A DNA stretch of 64,000 nucleotides from Streptomyces sp. NBC_00440 (GTDB lineage: Bacteria; Actinomycetota; Actinomycetes; Streptomycetales; Streptomycetaceae): the NCBI RefSeq assembly GCF_036014215.1, contig NZ_CP107921.1, positions 4,657,501-4,721,500 on the forward strand, in the 5' to 3' direction. Numbering within the stretch: position 1 is the first letter of the stretch; every line of letters starts with the position of its first letter. This document shows positions 1 to 8,543 of this stretch, in pieces. The position numbers and the translations under genes were made by a program. Below the pieces are notes generated by a model. The model had not been told where the DNA came from. It searched no databases and saw only the letters and a program-made list of their open reading frames with translations.

Positions 1-1231
<1,231 letters not shown>

Positions 1232-1309
1232 TCAGTTGCTCGCGTCCACTGTGTTAGTTCTGAAATAACGAACGACCGTGTTGTATCCGGTGTTGGTTAA
1301 TTTCATAGT

Positions 1310-1428
1310 GTTTCGGTGGTCATTGCGTTAGGGAAACGCCCGGTTACATTCCGAACCCGGAAGCTAAGCCTTTCAGCGCCGATGGTACTGCAGGGGGGAC
1401 CCTGTGGGAGAGTAGGACGCCGCCGAAC
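1310..1428 (+). rRNA. 5S ribosomal RNA
   Basis: This is about 119 nt, starting GTTTCGGTGGT and ending GCCGCCGAAC. The two ends pair to form helix I (TTCGGTGGT with GCCGCCGAA). The conserved CCGAACCCGGAAGCTAAG segment lies near 1350-1370. It follows 23S after a spacer of about 80 nt, the normal 16S-23S-5S order. The exact ends may be off by 1-2 nt. Confidence 0.96.
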
Positions 1429-1436
1429 AATTTTTA

Positions 1437-1479
1437 GCCTCAACCCCGAGCTGTAATGGCTCGGGGTTGAGGCATTTTT
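1437..1479 (+). terminator. Rho-independent terminator of the rRNA operon
   Basis: A perfect 15-bp hairpin (GCCTCAACCCCGAGC, 7-nt loop, GCTCGGGGTTGAGGC) is followed by ATTTTTG. It sits right after 5S rRNA and before the HAD gene, so it ends the rRNA transcript. Confidence 0.93.
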
Positions 1480-1496
1480 GCGTTTATGGTCAGGGT

Positions 1497-2141
1497 ATGC
1501 GCTACGACCTGGTCATCTTCGACAACGACGGCGTCCTTGTGGACAGTGAGCCGATCTCCAACACCATCCTCGCGGGGTACCTGACCGAGCTGGGGCACCC
1601 CACGTCGTACGACGAGTCCGTCCGCGACTACATGGGTGCCGCCGTGCACCGGGTGCACGACACCATCCTGGAGCGGAGCGGACAGCGGCTCCCCGACGAC
1701 TTCGACGAGGTTCTGCACGCCCGGATCTTCGCCGCCTTCCAGACCGAACTGCGGCCGGTCGCCGGCGTCACCGACGTGCTCGGTGAGCTGGTCGCCCAGG
1801 GCGTCCCGTACTGCGTCGCCTCCTCGGGCACCCACGAGCGGATCCGGGTGGGACAGCGGGCGACCGGCCTCGACGAGTGGTTCGAGGACGAGTGGATCTT
1901 CAGCTCGCAGGACGTCGGCCGGGGCAAGCCGGCACCGGACCTGTTCCTCCACGCCGCCCAGCAGATGGGCGTGGCCGCCGAGCGGTGCGTCGTCATCGAG
2001 GACAGCCCCCTCGGGGTGGCGGCCGCCCATGCCGCGGGGATGGATGTGTACGGGTTTACGGCGATGACTCCCGCCGAGCGGCTCGCCGGGGCGAACGGCT
2101 TCTTCTCGAATATGTCGCAGCTGCCCCAACTCCTTGCCTGA
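1497..2141 (+). CDS. HAD superfamily phosphatase, beta-phosphoglucomutase-like
   Basis: The product is 214 residues. Motif I is FDNDGVLVDSE, with nucleophile Asp9 and acid/base Asp11. Motif II is the SSGTH segment near residue 108, the conserved Lys is in GKPAPD near 140, and motif IV is VIEDSPLGV near 165, followed by the typical AAHAAGM. This matches subfamily IA HAD enzymes acting on sugar phosphates or similar small phosphates; the substrate cannot be read from sequence. The ATG at 1497 was chosen because the upstream in-frame TTG at 1467 lies inside the rRNA terminator hairpin. Confidence 0.88.
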   Translation: MRYDLVIFDNDGVLVDSEPISNTILAGYLTELGHPTSYDESVRDYMGAAVHRVHDTILERSGQRLPDDFDEVLHARIFAAFQTELRPVAGVTDVLGELVAQGVPYCVASSGTHERIRVGQRATGLDEWFEDEWIFSSQDVGRGKPAPDLFLHAAQQMGVAAERCVVIEDSPLGVAAAHAAGMDVYGFTAMTPAERLAGANGFFSNMSQLPQLLA

Positions 2142-2146
2142 TCCAT

Positions 2147-2160
2147 CTACCCACGGGTAG
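2147..2160. promoter_or_regulatory. 14-bp palindrome and putative promoter before the MFS gene
   Basis: CTACCCACGGGTAG is a perfect palindrome 23 bp before the MFS start. TACTGT at 2171-2176 resembles a -10 box and would place transcription start at or next to the ATG at 2183, so the mRNA may be leaderless. The palindrome would then overlap the -35 region, a good place for an operator. It could also be a short hairpin after the HAD gene. Confidence 0.35.
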
Positions 2161-2182
2161 GCGAGGGGCCTACTGTGCCGCC

Positions 2183-3445
2183 ATGACGACAGATGTTCGC
2201 CTGCGGCACGGCCGGGCCTCTCTGGGGCTCAGCTTCTTCGCACAGGGCGCCGCATTCGCTCTCCTGGTGACGCGGATCCCCGCCATCCAGGACCGTTACG
2301 GGATATCCGACGGCCTGCTTCCCGTCTTCCTCGCCGCGGTTCCGGTCCTCGCAGGCGTCAGCAGCGTCGGCACCGAGCAGCTGGTGAAGCGGGTGCGGCC
2401 CTCGGCCGTGCTGCGCTGGGCGCAGCCCGTGGTGCTGCTGGCGCTCCTCGGTGCCGCGGCCGGCACCGAGCTGTGGCAAGCGGCGGTCTCGCTGGGGGTG
2501 TTCGGGCTCGCCGTGGGCGCGTTGGACGCCTCCATGAACATGCTGGGGGTGAGTCTCCAGCGGGCCTACGGGCGCAGCATCATGCTGGGGTTCCACGCCG
2601 CGTACAGCCTCGGCGGGATCGCCGGTGCCTCGCTCGCCTGGGTCGGGGCGCACTGGCATCTGTCACTGCTGACCTCGTACTGGCCGGTGGCCGTGGTGCT
2701 GCTGCCTCTCTGCCTGGTGGGGAGCCGGTGGTACGCGGACGCACGGGAGGCCGACGGGCCGACCGCCGCGGCGGGTGGGGGCGTTGAGGCGGTTGGTGGC
2801 GCTGGTGGTGCCGGTAGTTCTGGTGGGTCTGTCGTCTTCAAGATGCTGCTGCCGCTCTGTCTGGTGATGGCCTTCACCTACATCGGCGACTCGACCGTCT
2901 CCAACTGGAGCGCCAAGTACCTTCAGGACGTACTGGGGAGCTCCGAGCAGCTCTCCACCGTCCCGTACAACGTCTATACGGTCACCACGCTGATCGGCCG
3001 TGCGGTCGGGGACTTCGGGGTGCGGCGCTTCGGTGCGGTGGCCGTGGTGCGGTTCGGGTCCGTCGTCGCGGCTGTCGGGTTCGGTGTGGTCGCCGCCGCG
3101 ACCGGTCCCTGGGTGGGGCTGCTCGGGTTCATGGTGCTGGGCTTCGGGCTCTGTGTGATCGTGCCGCAGACCTTCGCGGCCGCCGGGCGGATGTTCCCGC
3201 ACGCGTCCGACGCGGCCATCGCCCGGCTCAACATCTTCAACTACGTGGGGTTCCTGGTCGGCTCGCCGCTGGTGGGTGCGATCGGTGACGCGTGGAACTA
3301 CCGGGGCGCGATGCTCGTCCCGATGGTGCTTGTGCTGGCGAGCCTCGTGTACGCCCGCTCGTTCGGTGCAGGCGACGCCCGATACGGTGTCCGGCATGAG
3401 CGGCCGCCGACTGTTGATGTGGGACGAAGCAGTAACGAGGTATGA
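2183..3445 (+). CDS. MFS transporter
   Basis: The product is 420 residues with about 12 hydrophobic segments and a short N-terminal charged region. The first helix contains FFAQGAAFALLVTRIPAIQD, typical of the FucP/YbjJ-like major facilitator branch. A Gly/Ala-rich loop near residues 195-215 separates the two six-helix halves. The substrate is unknown. The ATG at 2183 fits the first membrane helix. The tail runs 50 bp into acuC in another frame, an unusually long overlap that suggests translational coupling or a recent loss of the original stop codon. Confidence 0.85.
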   Translation: MTTDVRLRHGRASLGLSFFAQGAAFALLVTRIPAIQDRYGISDGLLPVFLAAVPVLAGVSSVGTEQLVKRVRPSAVLRWAQPVVLLALLGAAAGTELWQAAVSLGVFGLAVGALDASMNMLGVSLQRAYGRSIMLGFHAAYSLGGIAGASLAWVGAHWHLSLLTSYWPVAVVLLPLCLVGSRWYADAREADGPTAAAGGGVEAVGGAGGAGSSGGSVVFKMLLPLCLVMAFTYIGDSTVSNWSAKYLQDVLGSSEQLSTVPYNVYTVTTLIGRAVGDFGVRRFGAVAVVRFGSVVAAVGFGVVAAATGPWVGLLGFMVLGFGLCVIVPQTFAAAGRMFPHASDAAIARLNIFNYVGFLVGSPLVGAIGDAWNYRGAMLVPMVLVLASLVYARSFGAGDARYGVRHERPPTVDVGRSSNEV

Positions 3446-4571
3446 CTTCGGGCCCGGCCATCCGATGGATCCGGTGCGGCTCGCACTGACCATGGGGCTG
3501 GTCCGGGCGTACGGACTGGACAGCGCGGTCGACGTCGTCGCCGCCAGACCGGCCGGGGAGTCGACCCTGCGCCTGGTGCACCGGGCGGACTATCTGGACG
3601 CGGTGCGGGCGGCGTCGGCGGATCCGGGGGCCGCGGACATCTCGTACGGTCTGGGGACCCCTGACGACCCGGCCTTCGCCGGGATGCACGAGGTCTCCGC
3701 GCTGATCGCCGGGCAGTCGGTCGGCGCGGCCGAGGCGGTGTGGCGCGGTGAGGCGGACCACGCGGTGAACTTCTCGGGCGGGCTGCATCACGCGATGCCG
3801 GGTGCGGCCTCCGGGTTCTGCATCTACAACGACGCCGCTCTGGCGATCGCCCGGCTGCTCGAACTGGGGGCGGAGCGGGTCGCGTACGTCGATGTGGACG
3901 TGCACCACGGGGACGGGGTGCAGGAGGCGTTCCGGGACGATCCGCGGGTGCTGACCGTCTCGCTGCACGAGCACCCCCGGACGCTCTTTCCCGGTACGGG
4001 CTTTCCGACCGAGACGGGCGAGGGCGCGGGCGAGGGGTCGGCGGTCAACCTGCCGCTGCCGGCCGGGACCGGGGACGCCGGGTGGCTGCGGGCGTTCCAC
4101 GCGGTGGTGCCCGAGCTGCTCGCGGACTTCCGGCCGCAGGTGCTGGTGTCGCAGCACGGGGCCGACACACACTTCGAGGACCCGCTGGCTCATCTGGCGG
4201 TCTCGCTGGACGCGCAGCGCGCGGTGCAGGTCGCCTGCCACGAGCTGGCGCACGAGTACGCGGACGGCGGGCGCTGGGTGGCGCTCGGCGGGGGCGGTTA
4301 CGCGGTGGCCGACGTCGTACCGCGGTCCTGGACGCATCTGGTGGCGATCGCGGGGCACGCCGAGATCGATCCGGAGTCGGTGATCCCGCCGTCCTGGCGG
4401 GACGAGGTGTACGCGCGGACCCGGGGCGTGGGGCCCGCGCGGATGACGGACGGGCGGTGGCCGGTGGCCTGGCGGTCGTGGGACGCGGGGTACGACCCGG
4501 CGGACCGGCTGGACCAGGCGGTGCTGGCTACTCGGCGGGCGGCGTTTCCCTTGCGGGGGATGCTGGCTTAG
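3396..4571 (+). CDS. acuC: Acetoin utilization protein AcuC / histone-deacetylase family
   Basis: The product is 391 residues, normal for AcuC. Zinc-deacetylase fold motifs are present in order: the GGLHHAM segment near residue 130, VDVDVHHGDGVQEAF near 165 (catalytic His and metal-binding Asp/His), SQHGADTH near 250, and GGGGYA near 300. Members remove acetyl groups from protein lysines such as those of acetyl-CoA synthetase. The ATG at 3396 gives MSGRRLLMWDEAV, the usual family N-terminus, but lies inside the end of the MFS gene. An ATG at 3417 is an alternative. Confidence 0.9.
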   Translation: MSGRRLLMWDEAVTRYDFGPGHPMDPVRLALTMGLVRAYGLDSAVDVVAARPAGESTLRLVHRADYLDAVRAASADPGAADISYGLGTPDDPAFAGMHEVSALIAGQSVGAAEAVWRGEADHAVNFSGGLHHAMPGAASGFCIYNDAALAIARLLELGAERVAYVDVDVHHGDGVQEAFRDDPRVLTVSLHEHPRTLFPGTGFPTETGEGAGEGSAVNLPLPAGTGDAGWLRAFHAVVPELLADFRPQVLVSQHGADTHFEDPLAHLAVSLDAQRAVQVACHELAHEYADGGRWVALGGGGYAVADVVPRSWTHLVAIAGHAEIDPESVIPPSWRDEVYARTRGVGPARMTDGRWPVAWRSWDAGYDPADRLDQAVLATRRAAFPLRGMLA

Positions 4572-4692
4572 GAGGTGCGGTGGGGTTGCGCCCCGGCGGC
4601 CGTGTGGTGGCCTTGTGGGGGTGTTACGCCAACTGTGCCGCATATCCCCCGTTCCGGCCCGCCCGCGCGGTCATTGCGGCACGATCGGCAGG

Positions 4693-5508
4693 GTGTTGAC
4701 CACCGGCGCCCTCCGAGCGCATCTGCTGGCGGCCAGGCTGGCCGGGCCCGTGGCTACCCCGCGGGAGGTGAGTCTGCGCAGTTACCGGCTCTTCGCCGCG
4801 CGCGATCCGCGGGTGACTCTCGGCATCCATCCTGAACGGGTCTGGGGCGAGCGGGAGTTGCTCGGTCTGATGGCCGAGCGGTGCGGGGTGTCCGCGGACC
4901 CGGGCCATGTGTCGGGGCCCGATGTCATCGACCCGGAGCGGACGCTGGCCGCGCTCGACGCGTTCGCCGTGCGGCTCGGCGAGGCTGTGGCGCGTGGTGC
5001 CAATGTGCTGTTCGGGACCGGGCATCCGCATCGGCTGCTCGGTTTCTACGCCGCGCTGGCAGACGCCTTGTCGGCGGCCGGATGTACTGTCCTCACCCCC
5101 GCGCAGGGCCGCAGTGTCGACATAACGACCCGGTTCGGCGTACGTACGCACCTTCTGGAGTACGTACGGGGAGTCGCGCTGATGCGCGAACCCGGCGTGC
5201 GGCTGCCGGGAAGTGAGCCCGGCGCACACACCCATTCCCCGCTGCCCGTCCGGGTCGCGCTGGAGGCCGCCGCAGGGGGCTCGTACGGCCTTCCCGGGCT
5301 GGTCGTCGGCGACCACGGATGGGTCTGCGGGGCAGGTCAGCTGGGGGTTGAGGCCATCGGGCTCGCCGACACCGACGATCCCGCGCTGTTCGTGGGTGAG
5401 GCGGAGGGCCGGGTGTCCGTCGCCGTTCCGCTCGACGATGCCGTGCGGCCGGACTACTACCGGCCGCTCACTCGCTATGTACTCAATCGGGCGCTTCTGC
5501 CCCAGTAG
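4693..5508 (+). CDS. Putative phosphatase, conserved in actinomycetes
   Basis: The product is 271 residues, with GTG start chosen because the N-terminus then begins just before the conserved LRAHLLAARLAGPVATPRE stretch. It is rich in conserved histidines and acids: GTGHPHR near 115, HTHSPLP near 180, DHGWVCGAGQLG near 207 and FVGEAEG near 235. Similar proteins are often annotated as phosphatases from the histidine-rich motifs, without proof I can see here. It follows acuC by 121 bp on the same strand, so joint transcription is possible. The true activity is unknown. Confidence 0.7.
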   Translation: MLTTGALRAHLLAARLAGPVATPREVSLRSYRLFAARDPRVTLGIHPERVWGERELLGLMAERCGVSADPGHVSGPDVIDPERTLAALDAFAVRLGEAVARGANVLFGTGHPHRLLGFYAALADALSAAGCTVLTPAQGRSVDITTRFGVRTHLLEYVRGVALMREPGVRLPGSEPGAHTHSPLPVRVALEAAAGGSYGLPGLVVGDHGWVCGAGQLGVEAIGLADTDDPALFVGEAEGRVSVAVPLDDAVRPDYYRPLTRYVLNRALLPQ

Positions 5509-5541
5509 GGAAGGGGCTGTTACTCCTCTTCCCCACTCGTA

Positions 5542-5563
5542 TCACCCGCACCTAGTCTGGTGA
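5542..5563. promoter_or_regulatory. Inverted repeat before the BdtA-like gene
   Basis: TCACC (5542-5546) and GGTGA (5559-5563) form an inverted repeat separated by 12 bp, followed by GTGAG. The half-sites resemble those reported for BldD (AGTGA and TCACC), although the orientation differs from the published arrangement as I recall it. This is a candidate operator only. Confidence 0.3.
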
Positions 5564-5638
5564 GTGAGCGCGCCACGACGAAGAGTCACCGGAAGGGGAA
5601 GCCGGTGCCCCGTCGGGTGCGGAAGGTTCAGGTGGGTC

Positions 5639-5851
5639 ATGGCTGCTGGGAGTGAGAGGCCTCTCAACGAGGTCAGGTTCCTGACCGTGGCGGAAGTCGC
5701 CTCGGTGATGCGAGTGTCCAAGATGACCGTGTACCGGCTGGTGCACAGCGGTCATCTGCCGGCGATCCGGGTGGGCAGGTCCTTCCGGGTCCCGGAGCAA
5801 GCAGTGCACGCATACCTTCGCGAGTCCTTTGTGGGGGTCCAGACCGCCTAG
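5639..5851 (+). CDS. Small helix-turn-helix DNA-binding protein, BdtA-like
   Basis: The product is 70 residues. It has an excisionase/MerR-type winged helix: FLTVAEVASVMRVSKMTVYRLVHSG followed by HLPAIRVGRSFRVPEQAV. The ATG at 5639 has AGGTGG 4 nt before it. A gene of this type sits near bldN in Streptomyces coelicolor and I recall it as bdtA, a target of the developmental repressor BldD. That identity rests on gene order and memory, so no symbol is assigned. A TCACC-N12-GGTGA inverted repeat at 5542-5563 lies before it. Confidence 0.82.
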   Translation: MAAGSERPLNEVRFLTVAEVASVMRVSKMTVYRLVHSGHLPAIRVGRSFRVPEQAVHAYLRESFVGVQTA

Positions 5852-5982
5852 TGGGGTCCGGTCGAGTCCGGTGGTTCCCCTCGGATTACGTCCCTCACTC
5901 GGCGGCAGGTAGGCTAGGCCGACGTAGGTCGTGTGGGCCCAGACGCCCCGCACCGAGTGAAGAGAAGTGAGCGAGGGTAGTC

Positions 5983-6081
5983 GTGGGCTCTGTTATCAAG
6001 AAGCGGCGCAAGCGGATGGCTAAGAAGAAGCACCGCAAGCTGCTCAAGCGCACCCGCGTTCAGCGTCGCAACAAGAAGTAA
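5983..6081 (+). CDS. 32-residue basic ribosomal protein, AURKAIP1/COX24 domain (bS22-like)
   Basis: This short gene encodes only 32 residues, nearly half of them Lys or Arg: it begins [19 protein letters not shown] and ends RVQRRNKK. That pattern is characteristic of the AURKAIP1/COX24 domain; in mycobacteria such a protein is a small-subunit ribosomal protein, bS22. GTG start with GAGGG about 5 nt upstream. It is closely followed by a strong terminator, so it is a compact independent unit. Confidence 0.88.
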   Translation: MGSVIKKRRKRMAKKKHRKLLKRTRVQRRNKK

Positions 6082-6102
6082 GCGGCAGCTGTACGTGGTT
6101 CT

Positions 6103-6135
6103 GAGGCCCTCCCGCCAGCATGGTGGGAGGGCCTC
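6103..6135 (+). terminator. Terminator after the bS22-like gene
   Basis: A 15-bp hairpin begins GAGGCCCTCCCGCCA, has a 3-nt loop and closes with TGGTGGGAGGGCCTC (one G-U pair). It has no strong U-run, which is common for actinomycete terminators. Confidence 0.8.
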
Positions 6136-6249
6136 TGCGCGTTCCTGCGGGTAGATTTCCGATGACTTCACGCAGCGCATCATCAGTACAGCGCGATATC
6201 GAGCCGCTACCGTGGCCCGTACGGGAGTCCGAATGGGAAGGCGCTGATC

Positions 6250-7344
6250 TTGGGCAAGGTCGTGCTCGTCACCGGAGTGGCCCGGCAGCTCGGAGGCCGG
6301 CTCGTGCGCCGCATACTGCGGGACGCCGAGGTGGACCGGGTGATCGCGGTGGACATCGTGGAGCCGGCGCACGGACTGGGCGACGCCGTCTTCGTACGGG
6401 CGGACATCCGCCAGCCCGCCATCGCCCGGGTACTCGCCGAGTACGACGTCGACACCGTCGTGCACATGGATGTCACCGGCACCCCGCTGGGCACCGGCGG
6501 CCGGACGACGGTCAAGGAGACCAACGTCATTGGCACCATGCAGCTGCTCGGTGCCTGCCAGAAGTCGCCGGCCGTCCAGCGCCTGGTGGTCAAGTCCAGT
6601 ACCAATGTGTACGGGTCGGCGCCGCGCGACCCGGCCGTCTTCACCGAGACGACGCCCCCCAAGTCCCTGCCCAGCGGCGGCTTCGCGAAGGACGCGGTCG
6701 AGGTCGAGGGTTACGTACGGGGCTTCGCCCGGCGCAGGCCCGATGTGGCGGTCTGTGTCCTGCGCTTCGCGAACATCCTGGGGCCGAGCACGGATTACCC
6801 GCTCGCCGAGTATCTGTCGCTGCCGGTGCTGCCGACCGTGTTCGGTTACGACCCACGGCTCCAGTTCGTCCACGAGGACGACGTCATCGACGTACTCCGC
6901 CTCGCGCTGGGCGAACCACCGCGCGGGACGCTCAACAGCGGCACCTTCAACATCGCGGGCGACGGTGTGCTGTTGCTCTCACAGTGTTCGCGGCGGCTCG
7001 GCCGGCCGACGGTGCCGGTGCTGCTGCCCGCCGTGAACTGGGTCGGCTCCGCGCTGCGGACCGTCGGGGTCACCGACTTCTCGCCCGAGCAGATCCGGCT
7101 GCTCACCCACGGCCGGGTCGTCAGCACGGCGCAGATGCGCGAGACGCTGGGCTTTGTACCGAGGTACTCGACGGCCGAGACCTTCGAGGACTTCGCGCTC
7201 AGCCGGGGGGACGGCCTGCTGCCGCCCCGGGCGTTGGCGCGGGCGGTCGACCGGGTCGCTGCCTTCGCCGAATCCGTCGGACCTGCCGGACCCGCCGCCC
7301 GGCCCGTGATCCCCGCCCACTCCGTCAGCAAGGAGCGCATCTGA
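6250..7344 (+). CDS. NAD-dependent epimerase/dehydratase family protein (SDR)
   Basis: The product is 364 residues. The N-terminus VVLVTGVARQLGGRLVRRI is a Rossmann nucleotide-binding segment, followed by VVHMDVTG and the conserved VKSSTNVYG segment near residue 120. Extended-SDR Tyr/Lys positions are not clearly canonical, so the reaction is unknown. TTG start with GGGAAGG about 10 nt upstream. The stop is followed after 1 nt by the acyltransferase ATG, so the two are co-transcribed. It lies close to bldN in other Streptomyces too, as far as I recall. Confidence 0.82.
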   Translation: MGKVVLVTGVARQLGGRLVRRILRDAEVDRVIAVDIVEPAHGLGDAVFVRADIRQPAIARVLAEYDVDTVVHMDVTGTPLGTGGRTTVKETNVIGTMQLLGACQKSPAVQRLVVKSSTNVYGSAPRDPAVFTETTPPKSLPSGGFAKDAVEVEGYVRGFARRRPDVAVCVLRFANILGPSTDYPLAEYLSLPVLPTVFGYDPRLQFVHEDDVIDVLRLALGEPPRGTLNSGTFNIAGDGVLLLSQCSRRLGRPTVPVLLPAVNWVGSALRTVGVTDFSPEQIRLLTHGRVVSTAQMRETLGFVPRYSTAETFEDFALSRGDGLLPPRALARAVDRVAAFAESVGPAGPAARPVIPAHSVSKERI

Positions 7345-7345
7345 C

Positions 7346-8419
7346 ATGGCCGATGCCAAGGTCATCCCCTTCGGCGACGAGCCGAGAGCGAGGCGGAACA
7401 GGAACGGCAAGACCGCCAAGCGGTCCGGGGCGCGCGGCAGGGCTGCCGCGGGACCGCTCGCGCCCGTACCGGAGCAGCAGACCGGACCCGAGGCGTCCGC
7501 GGGGCCGGCCGAGCCGGCCGGGGAGGGGGAGCCGTTGCAGGACGCTCCTGTGCAGGGCCCGGCGGGCCGCGCGGAGACCACCGACTGGGACCGGCGGATC
7601 GCCGGCGGGCTGGCCTTTCTGCGGCGGCGGATCACTGGTGAGTACGACGTCGACGAGTTCGGGTACGACAAGGAACTCACCGACCAGGTGCTGATGTCGG
7701 CGGTGCGGCCGCTGTACGAGAAGTACTTCCGCGTCGAGGTGAAGGGCATCGAGAACATCCCGTCGGACGGCGGGGCGCTCGTCGTCGCCAATCACTCCGG
7801 GACGCTGCCGCTCGACGGGCTGATGCTCCAGGTCGCCGTCCACGACCACCACCCGGCGGAGCGCCATCTGCGGCTGCTCGCGGCGGATCTGGTCTTCATG
7901 CTGCCCGTCATCAACGAGCTGGCCAGGAAGGCCGGGCACACGCTGGCGTGCGCCGAGGACGCGGAGCGGCTGCTCCAGCGCGGCGAGGTCGTCGGGGTGA
8001 TGCCCGAGGGGTTCAAGGGGATCGGGAAGCCGTTCTCCGACCGGTACAAGCTCCAGCGCTTCGGGCGGGGCGGCTTCGTGTCGACCGCGCTGCGGGCCGG
8101 GGTGCCGATCGTGCCGTGCTCGATCGTCGGGGCGGAGGAGATCTACCCGATGATCGGCAACGCGAAGACGGTGGCGCGGCTGCTGGGCTTCCCGTACTTT
8201 CCGGTCACACCGACGTTCCCGTGGCTGGGGCCGCTGGGTCTCGTGCCGCTGCCGACGAAGTGGACCATCCAGTTCGGTGAGCCGATCCCGACGGACGGGT
8301 TTCCCGCGGAGGCCGCTGAGGACCCGATGCTGATGTTCAACCTGACGGACCAGGTGCGGGAGCAGATCCAGCACACGCTGTACAAGCTGCTGGTGCAGCG
8401 GCGGTCGGTCTTCTTCTGA
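7346..8419 (+). CDS. PlsC-type lysophospholipid acyltransferase family protein
   Basis: The product is 357 residues with a disordered N-terminus of about 80 residues rich in Ala, Pro and Arg. The acyltransferase core starts near residue 125. Motif I reads ANHSGTLPLD, so His and Asp are separated by six residues rather than the usual four. The EGFKG segment near residue 217 matches motif III, and VPIVPCSIVGAEE matches motif IV. It probably transfers an acyl group to a lipid acceptor at the membrane. It follows the epimerase by 1 nt and ends at a strong terminator. Confidence 0.85.
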   Translation: MADAKVIPFGDEPRARRNRNGKTAKRSGARGRAAAGPLAPVPEQQTGPEASAGPAEPAGEGEPLQDAPVQGPAGRAETTDWDRRIAGGLAFLRRRITGEYDVDEFGYDKELTDQVLMSAVRPLYEKYFRVEVKGIENIPSDGGALVVANHSGTLPLDGLMLQVAVHDHHPAERHLRLLAADLVFMLPVINELARKAGHTLACAEDAERLLQRGEVVGVMPEGFKGIGKPFSDRYKLQRFGRGGFVSTALRAGVPIVPCSIVGAEEIYPMIGNAKTVARLLGFPYFPVTPTFPWLGPLGLVPLPTKWTIQFGEPIPTDGFPAEAAEDPMLMFNLTDQVREQIQHTLYKLLVQRRSVFF

Positions 8420-8440
8420 CGCTGACTTCTTCCGAGCAGA

Positions 8441-8478
8441 AAAGTGCCGGGCCCGTGATCTTTCGGGCCCGGCACTTT
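8441..8478. terminator. Terminator between convergent acyltransferase and rsbN
   Basis: A perfect 15-bp hairpin (AAAGTGCCGGGCCCG, loop TGATCTTT, CGGGCCCGGCACTTT). The A-run before and T-run after let it work in both directions, matching the convergent genes on either side. Confidence 0.9.
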
Positions 8479-8482
8479 CCTG

Positions 8483-8528
8483 TACTGGTACTGCGGCTTA
8501 CTGGTACTGCTGGCTCTACTGGTACTGC
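8483..8528. repeat. Three copies of TACTGGTACTGC
   Basis: The 12-mer TACTGGTACTGC occurs at 8483, 8499 and 8517 with 4-6 nt between copies. It lies between the terminator and the end of rsbN and outside both coding regions. Confidence 0.8.
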
Positions 8529-8543
8529 TGCTGTCTCTCCGTG

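Noticed and set aside
1440..2129. Long minus-strand frame opposite the HAD gene
   Set aside because: The plus-strand frame has all HAD motifs; the opposite one has none.
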